Program-made: the position numbers and the translations under genes
NCBI RefSeq assembly: GCF_030272615.1
Contig: NC_081408.1
Span: 409,352,889 to 409,416,888 of the forward strand
Source: Cryptomeria japonica
Taxonomy: Eukaryota > Streptophyta > Pinopsida > Cupressales > Cupressaceae
Reading direction: 5' to 3'
DNA: 64,000 bases
Notes under the pieces: generated by a model
Told to the model about the DNA's origin: nothing
The model's input: the letters and a program-made list of their open reading frames with translations, nothing else
Database searches by the model: none
In this document: piece after piece, positions 13,581 through 23,882 of the stretch
Numbering within the stretch: position 1 is the first letter of the stretch
Layout of the letters: each line of letters begins with the position of its first letter

Positions 13581-13840
13581 GATTTCTCCATCCTCGTCAA
13601 CTTTGTAGATCTCTTTAACTAGAGGAAATGAATATATCAGCCCCAATAAGACGTCCCTCTTCTTATTATCCTTATATTTCTGTAGCAATTCTTTGCACAT
13701 GTCTCCCGGCTATGAAATTATTCCGTGACAGTGTTTCTACTGTCGAATTATGAAGACGTAACAGTTGGAATAGGGCCAGTTGATGCTCATTATCACAACA
13801 ACAATTAACGGGCTTCTTTCATCTCACTTGCCTAGATGAT

Positions 13841-15400
13841 TCATGTTTGCTCCAAAATACCCAACATGATTGTTCCCATAGCATGGTAACTGAGTGAAGA
13901 GGCTTTAATTGAGCATTGCATGCTTGCCATGGTGACCTTGGCAGTATTTGAAAATCGATGTCCTTGAATCAAATTCGCTATGAAAGATGATCGCTTTTCG
14001 TTATACAACTTCACAATTTCGTCATTTTTGCTTATATCCAACCTCAAAAGCATCAAAATTTGCCTCTGCATATCTTTTGTGCACCCTAAATCAGCCCAGA
14101 TTTTGATGCCTATGCCTTTGTTGTATTAGATCCAATCATTCGTAATTTTATCATACAATTCTGCCAACTTTTCACCATTGTCGTTGGTACTAACAGATGG
14201 ATATGAGAAATCCATTGCAGCGTGAACAATATAGGCTCCTTGCAATTGTTCAAACAGAGTTGTTTATCAATACGTAATAGCTCCTATTGAAAAGATGATG
14301 AGAGTTTGCTCCAATACTTGTAAAGCTAGGCATATGTGACATGGTCTCTAGAACAAGGCCAGATGACGTCTTTTGCATTAACGGTCGATCCAAAGCCAAA
14401 TCCTGCAACAATAGATCCTCTATAGCCCCAGCATCAACAACATAATTAGCATCAATAGATAAACTCAATATTTCCTTTTGCAAACTGCTTCAAACTATGC
14501 AAAAAACTATTAAAAAAAAAAAATTCTTGCAGCTCATTCTAGTGTAATTTCATTGTTGACTAACCAGGCATCTGATTACCACGAAACTTGGCCAGAAGTT
14601 GTGATAATTTAAATAAAACATGGGTTTTATTTCAAATTTTAATTAACTCGCCAAATTTTGGTACTTTCTTTGTAAACTGGCCTGTCGGAGCTAGTTGTAA
14701 ACAACATAAAATTTTAAATTAATATATCAAATGAACTCCGATCTTTCCAAAATTGAAAATCGAAACATTTAGCATCAAAATATTAGGTGGGTTGCCTTCC
14801 GATTTTGAAAATTTGAAACTTTTTTATGATGCATTTTTATGCCAGGATCAGTCAAAAAACAATTAAAAAGCATGCCAAAACTTCTCTGATTTTCATTAGA
14901 TCGCACAGGAGAATAGTCTCATATACCAACAAATGTTTCACCAACCAGTTTCCCAAGATCATTCATGAGCGCTAATATTTTAATCACCAAAGTTGACAAC
15001 TTTCATTTTTGTAAATTTCACTCATTTCATACAAGAGTTAAGAAAGACAAATTGAATAATGTTCAAACGTAAGCACTTTGTTAAAACTTTATCTCACAAT
15101 TGAAAAAATTGAGTAAACTGCATCTGGCTCATTGTTAGAAAACTTATTAAATGATATCGTGAAAACTCAAAACTTGAAATGAAAGCTTCTGGATATACAC
15201 AAAATGCAGAGAAATAATAAGCTTGACAAGATAATGTTTATATGACTAGAAATTGTGATTCAAAAAGGCGTTCCTAGAATCCTTTCACATTTGCAACTAC
15301 GTACATACCTGAAACTCGACGCATCGAACCTGGTATCTGAGAGTTGGAAACGAAAGAACCCTACTCAATTATAGGCATTGCACATGATTGAATTTAGAAA
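13841..15400 (-). pseudogene. Unidentified spliced-gene-like fragment
   Basis: I do not recognise this gene. On the minus strand, frames at 14483-14250 and about 14260-13841 give about 210 residues of ordinary, non-repetitive composition, broken by one frame change near 14260 and one stop near 14127. Upstream, a short frame ends near 15310 at a good donor-like GTATGT. Pyrimidine-rich sequence followed by AG lies just before 14483, so an intron of about 0.8 kb is plausible. It contains none of the retroelement domains I know. It may be a host gene fragment captured by the surrounding insertion. Confidence 0.35.
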
Positions 15401-15463
15401 TCTTTTTCCATCCATCAAAACTAGAACTCTAAAATTTGAAATTTTTAGGGTTCCAACACCCTT

Positions 15464-16060
15464 CACCTCCATATCTACTACAAGATCCCATCATCCCTTT
15501 AGACCACTATCAAGATCCCTCCATTCCTTCATCTCCATGTCTTAATCCTCCATGTCTCCCACAAGATTCTATTTCACTAGATGAACCTATCATTCCTCTT
15601 GTTCCACCTAAGGATCCCATCAATCCTCCTAGTCTCCTTCATGATCCCAACACCTTTGCACAAGTTGTTCATGAACCCCTTACATGTCAAATGGGTTCCT
15701 CCATCTTTATCTGATCTAGTTTAATCCATGAGCCTATCATTTCTTTCATATCATATCCCACTCAAAATGGACTTGTGTCTTGTTTCAAAACTAAAAAGTA
15801 CCCCATTGTTAAAATGATTTGTCAAAACATTCATTATCAAGGCAAGGGGTTAGGCCTACATGAACAAGGCATTTTAGAACCCCTCCATATAAAAACAAAT
15901 CCTTATGGTCATGGACTTAGCTACATAGCTCACTCTCAAGATGTTGATACCCTTGCTAAATTCCACATCAATCTATCAAAGTCCAAACATGCATATTCCT
16001 CATCCTTCAAATCCATTTTGGGTCCTCATATCCCAAAATCATAGCCTGCATCCTTTCCAT
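15464..16060 (+). pseudogene. TAT-type Pol linker remnant with G-patch-like motif
   Basis: The first half (to about 15714) is an acidic Pro-rich repeat with PxxDPIIPL-like units. The second (15775-16044) contains a Gly-rich motif with QGKGLGLHEQGILEPL at its centre. The same motif lies between protease and RT in the inner element (about 35340-35470) and the outer element (about 26870-26950), with the order hydrophobic-GY-x-GKxPLG-x-x-GI-x-PL. It resembles a G-patch. This places the fragment between protease and RT of a TAT-like element. No RT follows, since the sequence is lost before 16.1 kb. Confidence 0.55.
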
Positions 16061-17004
16061 CCATATTAGGTCCTTATATTGTTTCATTCCCTATTCATGA
16101 TTGACAAAGGCACACATGTCTAAGAACATTCCTACAATCTGCTTACGTCAACCCACCTGAAATACTTTCATATTTGTGATGCATGAAAATGGAATCAAGT
16201 AGATAATACCTAATCCCACTCCCATGCACACATTGGAATATGAAAGAACCTAAGAGATAACTCACTTTGACCACTTCTTGTAAGAGAGAGAGAAGGCCAA
16301 GGAATTTCTTTAGTGTTTTTATTCCTTTGCTGCTATGAACAGGAGATGTGCAAAATGCAATATGGTAATCAACTATGCTAGGATATGAACAGAGATACAA
16401 ACATAAACTGAAAAAATAGAAACTTGCATATTCGAAACTGAACAACTAAATGCAAGGCTAGAAAAGGAACTAAGATATGCATTTGTCATGAGAATTTGAT
16501 GTTGATTGTGCTGGAGTAGGGTTCCGCGCCCTAGTCTCTGATACTGCAGGAGGCTGAACTTCTGGATTTGGAACCCTAAGACTCTAGAATGCTAATATGC
16601 CACAAAATGTTACAAAAAAAAGGGGACCAAGATGCCACACCCTGGTCCTGGACCAAGGTGCCATGCCCTGGTCCTAGACCAAGGTGCCACGCCATTTTCT
16701 CAGAAACACATAGATCTAATTATGGGGCTAGGTCTTCTTCTGTGTGTTCTATCAATCCCGAAATTCATGTGTGTGACGGATTCATGTACCTGCACCTGCA
16801 ATTGGAAAAATGGTGTTTGGGTGGCTATATAGGGTTTTGCCTTAGTCAAACCCCTTGTTTTGGTGATTTCCACCTTCACAAATAGCTAATGATGTATTGA
16901 AAATGTGTGTGCAAGAATATTGTGTGTATGCAAGATCCTAAATGAACAAGAAAGTAGATATTAAGTTGTGCCCTACACTTTGGAGAGCAAACCCTAAATG
17001 AGTG
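16061..17004. other. Unassigned repeat DNA upstream of the outer element
   Basis: No gene is supported. A TATA-like GGCTATATAGGG occurs near 16823 on the plus strand. The sequence looks like part of another LTR or leader, but no duplicate or TG/CA end was found. Confidence 0.3.
16625..16695 (+). repeat. Short array of GACCAAGGTGCCA and CCCTGGTCC words
   Basis: Three copies of a roughly 26-base unit alternate CCCTGGTCCTGG with ACCAAGGTGCCA. The words GGTGCCA and TGGTCC also build the array in the PMD intron at 53565-53700, so this fragment may come from the same or a related family. Confidence 0.6.
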
Positions 17005-18429
17005 TGTAGACGTATAAATCTGACCACTTTCCTAAGTGAATATTTAATATTCATTTTAACCTCATTCCTCTATTTAATTAAATTCTTCACATTCATCTAT
17101 TTAATTAAATAAATTACTTAATTTATCTAATTAAGTTCACCTAAGCCTTTCATAATCTTTAATTAAATAAATCACTTTATTTAATTAATTCCCCTTTTTC
17201 CCTTTTTAATTAGATCTACATTTAATTAAATTTATCCTTGCAAATAAATAAGTCTAATTTATTTATTTAAATCCCCCACTTGTATTTATGCAAGTTGCAT
17301 CTATTTGATTGAAATAAAGTAATTTATTTTAATTAAAATTCCCCTCCATTCACTTGCAAAATCCTACATCTTCCACTTGTCTCCTAAAACCCTTCTAAAT
17401 TCTTCTAATCGCTTCCAATTTAGTCTAATCCATCTCCTAATTATTGTCACATCCCTAAGCAAAGAGAAGTCACTTCGCAAAGCCTTCAAAGCCTTTGAAA
17501 ACCATTAAAGGTTTTATGTCCTCAGCAAGTTAACCCTCAAAGTCTTCCAAACCATTAATGGTTAACTCAACCTTCTTGCATGATTAGAGACTTTCTCTCT
17601 AACTCAACCCTCATCTAACCCAAGGGTCTCATCAAACATTCATGGCTTTAACCTTAGTTATCCCTTTAACCCTTGCACAAGAGTTCATCCTTTGGGTAAA
17701 AGCTTTATCCAATGGATAACCCTAACCTAACCTTAACCCTTACCTCCTAAGGTAACCTTCATGTCTTCTCAAGCATTTACTACTTCTTTCATCTCCTCTC
17801 AAGCAACCTCTTGTTAACAATTTTCACCATTTCATTGGTGAGAATTGTAAACGTGGATTGATTAACTTTCAATCCTAGCCCTTGTTAAGATTATCCAATT
17901 TTGACCATCCATTGCCCTATTTTTCTTATAACTAGAGCTCTCATTCTCTCATTTTCATATATCCAAGTTTCATGCATCTAATTTATAGTCATTTACTTAG
18001 CATTTAGCCTCTCTTTGATAAATATCATTTTAATATCATTTTAAAAGTAGTTTTAAATATCATAGAATATCCATGTGAGACTAGTATATATTGTTAGGAT
18101 AAGATTACTAATCTTTATCATAACATCATATTGATACTAGTTCAAATCATCATAGATTCAATATCATACATATCTAGGAATGCATTCATGCTAAATTAAT
18201 CAAAAATCACTCATTCTTGGAGTTGTCATTCCTAAGTCACTTTTCTCAGTGATTTGAGAAAAAAGACATTGACTTGAGGGATCCTGTGAGATAGAGAACA
18301 ATGGAACACCCCTTGGGAAGTTGAGCTATTAAATATAGCTCCCATAACTTGCACCAAGAGTCCCATTGGTGTGTGGACACTTTGGTACACAGACTTTTAT
18401 GTTTCTGTCGCCCACATTTCCCGCACACA
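17005..18429 (+). repeat. Outer element 5' LTR
   Basis: The LTR is 1425 bases, starting TGTAGACG and ending CACACA just before a PBS-like TGGCACCC. Its last 488 bases (from 17942) match 51475-51957 with about 39 differences counted by eye (about 8%). The AT block with AATTAAAT words lies at about 17040-17300, as in the inner LTR. Confidence 0.75.
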
Positions 18430-18433
18430 TTTT

Positions 18434-18451
18434 TGGCACCCACTATGGGGC
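18434..18451 (+). promoter_or_regulatory. Primer-binding site candidate, outer element
   Basis: TGGCACCCACTATGGGGC begins five bases after the LTR end. It resembles the TGGCGCC...GGGG sites of TAT and Athila elements. The matching tRNA was not identified. Confidence 0.55.
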
Positions 18452-18514
18452 TCGACCCCATTAATCACATTGTTTTTTATGCAAAAGCAATATTGAAAGC
18501 ACACGCAAAGGTTG

Positions 18515-18760
18515 GTTTAGCGCATTGGGACCTTTCTTTAACACGTAGAAACTTTTAGTTATCACTTTTGGTATATTGTTTAGTGCACTAGACCTCTTCT
18601 CTAGCACATTTAGACTTTTTATTAGCGCCTAATACTCTGGCTTTATTTTGTATCATCATAGCGCATTCAGCAAACAGAGTAGTGCATTCGGTAACCAGCT
18701 TAGCGCATAGAAGTCATTCTGTAGCGCATTTGTGCAGCAGTCTAGCGCATAGCTCTGATA
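18515..18760 (+). repeat. TAGCGCAT motif array, cluster 1
   Basis: About nine copies of TTAGCGCAT or one-base variants (TAGTGCA, TAGCACA, TAGCGCC) are spaced roughly 20-35 bases apart in one orientation, with unrelated sequence between them. The cluster begins about 85 bases after the LTR. Confidence 0.75.
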
Positions 18761-19432
18761 GAGGAAAAGACAGAACTGTAACCGAAGAAGGAAAATTTTA
18801 GGCTTGTGAAGCCCACCCTTAGGATTTGATTGTTTTTGCTAACTGATTTTGTGCAGGTTCTAACGTTTTTGTGCAGAAGAAACAAGAGTTAGTTTAAGTT
18901 TTTCTTTAATCTCTTTCAAAGTTAGTAAAAAGAACTCATCTTCCTTTTTGCAAAAACTTAAAATGAACCTCATGATTTCTTTGGGATGCTTAAAATGAAC
19001 TTCATGCTTTCTTTTGGTTTTTAAAATAAAACTTCATCTTTTCCTTATTGCATGGGTAAAAAGAACAACAAAGCAAAAAAATTCATTCTTGCAAGTTAGA
19101 AAAACACTTCGTTTGGGTTTAAAAAGAAAACAAATTTGCTTTTCAGTTGGCAAAGGTAAAAATAACTTCACCTTCCTTTGGTGCCTAAAAGGATTCATTT
19201 TGATTTATTACAAAAGTAAAAGAACCTCACTTATTATTTTGTGCAAAGCAAAGGAGTTGTTCATGATTTTCTTTTGTTGACCAAACATCACGATTTCTTT
19301 TGTTGACCAAGATTTCATTTTCTTAAATAGAAAATCATTGCTATGAAAGGTTAAAAAGAACACCATGCTTTTTGGAGCAACATCTCCAAGTAGAAGTTAG
19401 AAAATCATTGCTTTGAAGGGTTAAAAAGAACA
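18761..19432 (+). other. Outer leader, word-repeat segment
   Basis: No gene is seen. From about 18900 the sequence repeats phrases such as GGTTAAAAAGAACA and AGAAAATCATTGCT, the last two copies being about 70 bases apart. It lies between the first TAGCGCAT cluster and the small reverse-oriented LTR element. Confidence 0.5.
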
Positions 19433-19761
19433 TATTGTAGTTGAGGAAAAATCAACTCTACAACTCCCAAAGATCACCTGCATGCAAACCTGTCACAGAA
19501 AAAGAGAAGCAAAATAGCTATGGAGGCCAGAATTCAGAGATCCAGAAAAGAGAAATCATATTGATTGTGCAACAAGAATGAAATTCAATAATTACAGTTG
19601 TTATGAAAATGCAAAGAGAGAATTCTTATAAGATGATACTCGAAACCCTAAAAGTGAAAACCCTAAAGAATTATAAGACTCCTAGGTTTAGCTTAAGCAT
19701 AGAGTATAATAGACTAATAATTAAATAAATAATTATTAGCTAATAAAATATTACTCTAACA
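19433..19761 (-). repeat. 3' LTR of the small LTR element
   Basis: This is the direct repeat of 21419-21740. On the minus strand it begins TGTTAGAG at 19761 and ends at 19433. A purine-rich tract lies immediately upstream on the minus strand (19762-19776). Confidence 0.75.
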
Positions 19762-21406
19762 CTCCCTCTTAATATGAACTTGGGGAGTAGCGAAAAAACA
19801 ACTAAGGACTAAAAAAGCATGTAAACAATACAGGAAAGCAACAATGGGTCCCAACAACTAGGCCTGATGAGGTACCCAAGTACAATAAAATCTCTGTAAA
19901 GTGGAGAAAAGGGAGAAACCCCTGTGGGAACAAAACTCCTCTCCGAGAAGGGATGAAAACTCAAGTGAAGGATTAAGAATCCTCCAAACAAGAGTGTTCC
20001 AGAAGATAGGAACAAAAAGAAGAGAATGAAGAACACCACTGAAGCATGAAATAGCTACAAACACTGTCAAAGAGTAACTACTGATCTGAAGAACCTCCAC
20101 TGAAATAGAACATGACTAGGTAGAGAAGACTACAATCTGCATGAGTGCCCTCAAATGACACTACTCAAATCAGATGGAAAAAAAAAGGCAAACAACTGAA
20201 CTTGAAGATATAGATGGCATGAAACACCAAAGCTTGAAGAGTTGATCAATCGAACCAAGGAAGCATTAGAACCAATAGGACAAACCACCCCATAATGCTA
20301 AAAAGGGAGAGGGACAGGTACACTAAAAAATAACGCCCAACAAGAGATGCATGACGAAGAACCAAGAACAACGAAGGTGCAGAGAAAGTACATAGCTTCA
20401 TGGAAGGAACACTCACTTGACACACATCACAAGGCCAATGTCGTGGAAGGAACACTCACTTGACAAAGGTAGAAGGCAAACATCAACCCCCCATGGCACT
20501 TTATAAGTAGTGCATGTACAATAAGGCACAAGATGTGCAAGATCCCAAGTATACAATGCATGGTGGCGCTTTATCTTAGTGTGTTTGCATAAATAAAATG
20601 CTACAATGATTAGAAGAGACAGAAGATGGGAAACAGAAAGAACAGCCAAAGATGAGACATCCTACTCAAACAAAGAGATCCCAGGACCAAAAACATCCAA
20701 GATATTCACTAGAGTGCTGAAAAGCAAAAAATTGAATAAAATATACCTGGAGAAGAATCTGGAAAGAACACTCATATGACTCGAAAGTACACAAAACAAG
20801 CTTTCCAATAATATAAATTTTTTGAAAAATGGAGTTCGGATGCTCAAGTGATGTCCCCCGAAGTGCGAAAATGAACCTTTGGCTTTGACAAAAAAAATAA
20901 AAATAAAAATAAAATAAAAATAAAATAAAATTAAAAAAAAAAAAAAAAAAGTTCAAACCTCCAGATCTGGATAGAGATTGGAAAGAGTTTTCTGACGATA
21001 TAAGGTTTTTGAAAAAGTGCCTCCTTATGACCAAGTTACAGCCAAAAGAAAAAAAATACCTCTTTTAGGTCATAAAAAGGGTTTAAAAAAAAAAAAAAAA
21101 ATTGACGAAATTTTTTTGACGCATTTGCAGGTACAGTCGTATAGATTTTTTGTGCCTTGAAAAACATGACAATAAAAAATCATGTCCCAGATGCCCCTAT
21201 CACTGAAAATAGGCAAATTATATATCAAAATTGATGGAATCAGCCTTCTGAATCCAACTATGAGGTCCTTTTGGCACCAAAATGTACCAAAAAATTAGCT
21301 ACCCCCAGAAATAGAAAAAAGCAACTACACAAACCCTCAAATACATGGATCTGAAGAGCAAGACCCAAAATCTCTCATGAAGAGAACATGGGCATGCAAA
21401 TCTGGA

Positions 21407-21418
21407 GCTTTGATACCA
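21407..21418 (-). promoter_or_regulatory. Primer-binding site, small LTR element
   Basis: The minus strand reads TGGTATCAAAGC, one base different from the usual initiator-Met-tRNA site TGGTATCAGAGC. It abuts the 5' LTR. Confidence 0.7.
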
Positions 21419-21740
21419 TATTGGAGTTGAGGAAAAATCAACTCTATAGCTCCCAAAGATCACCTACATGCAAACTTGTCACAAAAAAAGAGAAGCAAAA
21501 TAGCTATGAAGACCAAAATTCAGAGATCCAGAAAAGAGAAGTCATATTGATTGTGCAACAAGAATGCAATTCAATAATTATAGTTGTTATGAAAATACAA
21601 AGAGAGAATCCTTATAAGAGGATACTTGAAACCTTGAAGGTGAAAACCCTAAAGAATTATAAGATTCCTAAGTTTAGCTTAAGCATAGAGTATAATAGAC
21701 TAATAATTTAATTATTAGCTAATAAAAGATTACTCTAACA
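21419..21740 (-). repeat. 5' LTR of the small LTR element
   Basis: This partner of 19433-19761 shares the internal TTAGCTAATAAT tract, which has length differences between copies. On the minus strand it starts TGTTAGAG and ends CTCCAATA next to the primer-binding site. Confidence 0.75.
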
Positions 21741-22590
21741 AAACACTTGTGTGTCTTGTCTCGAAAGTGGAAGGAATATGCTCTCCCCTTAACTGGGTGA
21801 TCAAAAAACCAAACCACTCTTATGCTTTCTTTCTTTCAAGCATTTAAATCCTTTAGCAGGCCTGCCCTCCCGATTTGCTCTTAGAGCGTCATTTAAATGG
21901 TCGGTGAGAGGGGAATGACCTAAGTGGGAAATGGCTTTATCACCAAGTGTTCCAACCCATTATAATCAAATGTGGAGGCTGACGAAAGTCCACTTCAACA
22001 GTTTTCTCAGTGATTAATCTTCCCCCAGTATCTTTAAGATATGCAAAGTCTTTGTTCTAAAGGTTGGGAAGCCTCCCGAGGGAGTTTATCATTGAAGACC
22101 GAATGGAAGCTTGATTCAAAACCTTAGCACTAGAAACTTTGAGTCGAGTCAGTATCCAAACATCTTCAATATCATAGTGCAAGGGTGGGGAAGAATCTGC
22201 CCCTAAGATCACTCACCATATATCTCTCAAGATAACTACTCAATTGTGAAGCAATTCACTTTGAGTTAATTTTTGGCAAAAGGCAAAAAAATGGGCGCCC
22301 CCTAGGGGGTGACACGGCTATTTGAGTTGACAGAGTATCAAGACTAGTGGGCCATGATATTGTTGATGACCCTTGAATAAAGAGTCTATTTGATTTGTCT
22401 TGTTATCTAAACCTGTGAAAACATCAAAGATTTGAACACATCCTCACAGAACATACACTATTTGTCTAGCATAGGCAAAATTTGTTATCTCATTTGTGTG
22501 TCGTGTTTGCAACTTATTTTTTAGAAAATCATCCATAAAAAACACAAGTGTTAAAAATCTTAAAACGACAAAAACAAAGAAATCAAGGCA
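21741..22590 (+). other. Outer leader, middle segment
   Basis: No gene is seen. The segment holds a perfect 12-base palindrome CCCCCTAGGGGG at 22298-22309. It continues the leader of the outer element after the small LTR insertion. Confidence 0.45.
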
Positions 22591-22965
22591 GCTTAGCGCA
22601 TAGGAGCAACTTCCAAGCGCATATCAACCATTTTGTAGCACATCTAAACCAAGATATAGCGCTCTTAGCCATCACTTTAGTGCATAACTAGTTTCAGACT
22701 AAGTAAACTTTCAGTGGTGCTCTGCAATACCAGCTTAGCGCATTTTAACTTCAGCTTAGCGCATAAGAGGCGTATCTTAGCGCTTTGAGCTCAAACATTA
22801 GCGCTTTTTAGGGATATATTAGCACATAACCTTTCCAATCAAAACACTTTCAAACAAATCTTAGTCAGTGCATAGAAGAGGCAGCTTAGCACATAGAGAG
22901 CTTTTTGTGGTGCATCTAGACAATTAGTTAGCGCATCCAGTCCCTGTCTTAGCGCATATTCAAAA
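22591..22965 (+). repeat. TAGCGCAT motif array, cluster 2
   Basis: About fifteen copies of TTAGCGCAT and variants (TTAGCGCTT, TAGCACAT, AGTGCATA, GTGGTGCAT) occur over 375 bases, all in the orientation of cluster 1. If the small LTR element is subtracted, the cluster lies about 1.85 kb after the LTR. The second CGCGTCTGTG cluster of the inner element is at a similar distance. Confidence 0.75.
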
Positions 22966-23882
22966 TCAAGCAAAACAAAGAGCAAAACCAGGCATTTCGG
23001 GAAAATTTTATCACCAGTTGTGAGTACCCTTTTTGGTCCTCTGTCAAAACCAATAGTCAAAATTCAAAACCGATTATCAGAGGAAACAATTTCAAAATCA
23101 AACAAGCATCCTTAGAACAAATTTTTTGAATCTAAAACTAGCTCAAGATAAGACTTCGTCCAACCAAAATCAAGCAGTACCATAACATTGATCAAAGTTC
23201 CACCATCTAACGGATCCTATCACAAACAACATACCAAGTTTAATCCTTAAGTTGTCAAATCAAGTTTCCATATCGGGAGACTTTATCCATATCATCTGAC
23301 ACACTTTGTCATGGAGGCAAATCTGACTTAACCTCTACTTGATAAAGTAAGCTTGAGTTCTCAAACAAAGTATCACAATCCAACATCAACAGAAACCATT
23401 GATCATTCGTGTATGACCACTCCTCATATTTTGAGAAGTACAAGTCTTCATCACAAAACTAAGTTGAAGAAGAGACAACCTAGTTCTAAAGCACTTGCGA
23501 GAAGGAATAAGTTTCTCTATATCAATCGCCAACTCTTTAAATCACATCGCACATTTCTACGTCACATGTGATTGTATATTCAAGGCAAAACAAACGAGTT
23601 TGACAAAGAACCTTTGAGAAGCAGAGCTTATATTCAAAAAGTAGCATTCAGCCAACTCTTAAATCGAGGAAGAAGGATCAACCCCGTTTTATTCCCAAAA
23701 ATCTATATCACTTATAACAAAGCTCGACCTGAATCACCAACCCCTGAGAGAGAGGAAGAAAAAGAAACCCCCTTTGTAACAAAAAGTTTTTATTGAGGAA
23801 CATATTCTATCCACCTGAACCAACAACACCACCCCAAACTCCCATAGAAATCAAAGATTTCATCACGATAGAAATTTACTAA
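22966..23882 (+). other. Outer leader before gag
   Basis: This is the last part of the outer leader. Two frames of about 70 codons (23353-23571 and 23572-23796) are basic and polar, share a reading frame and are separated by one stop. They could be an upstream gag extension, but the conserved gag start lies at 23883. Confidence 0.35.

Larger units (their letters stand above)
10626..15458. mobile_element. 4.83 kb LTR-type insertion with 5-bp target duplication
   Basis: The insertion begins TGTTGGTGCCC and ends GGGTTCCAACA, so the ends are TG/CA with a six-base inverted repeat TGTTGG/CCAACA. It is flanked by perfect 5-bp direct repeats CCCTT (10621-10625 and 15459-15463), and removing it with one repeat restores an open frame in the host sequence. 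These are hallmarks of an LTR-retrotransposon integration. I found no internal second LTR, primer-binding site or pol. It could be an unusually long solo LTR or a large non-autonomous derivative. Most of 10.8-13.3 kb is AT-rich and non-coding, and a gene-like antisense segment occupies 13.8-15.4 kb. Confidence 0.65.
19433..21740 (-). mobile_element. Small non-autonomous LTR retrotransposon
   Basis: Two direct repeats, 19433-19761 (329 bases) and 21419-21740 (322 bases), flank about 1.66 kb without pol. On the minus strand the 5' LTR (21740-21419) ends directly before TGGTATCAAAGC, the initiator-Met-tRNA type primer site common in copia elements. The purine-rich CATATTAAGAGGGAG precedes the 3' LTR, which starts TGTTAGAG. 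Flanks GAACA and AAACA match at four of five bases. The LTRs differ at about 22 positions (about 7%). Inner frames are Phe/Ser-rich and look like chance. TRIM- or LARD-like is the best label. Confidence 0.75.

Noticed and set aside
16589-16885. 98-codon plus-strand frame with repeated PGP units
   Set aside because: The repeat comes from the short GACCAAGGTGCC array, and there is no domain or conserved start.
17005-18429. A host gene promoter or exon near 17-18.4 kb
   Set aside because: The same sequence recurs at 51475-51957 and is followed by a primer-binding-like site, so it is an LTR.
19809-21034. Minus-strand frames inside the small LTR element, one with 122 codons
   Set aside because: They are hydrophobic low-complexity strings across A-rich tracts, and no start or domain is conserved between overlapping frames.
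18515-22965. TAGCGCAT arrays as a CRISPR-like array
   Set aside because: The repeated word is short and degenerate, spacing varies from about 15 to 45 bases, there are no cas genes, and the DNA is clearly plant.
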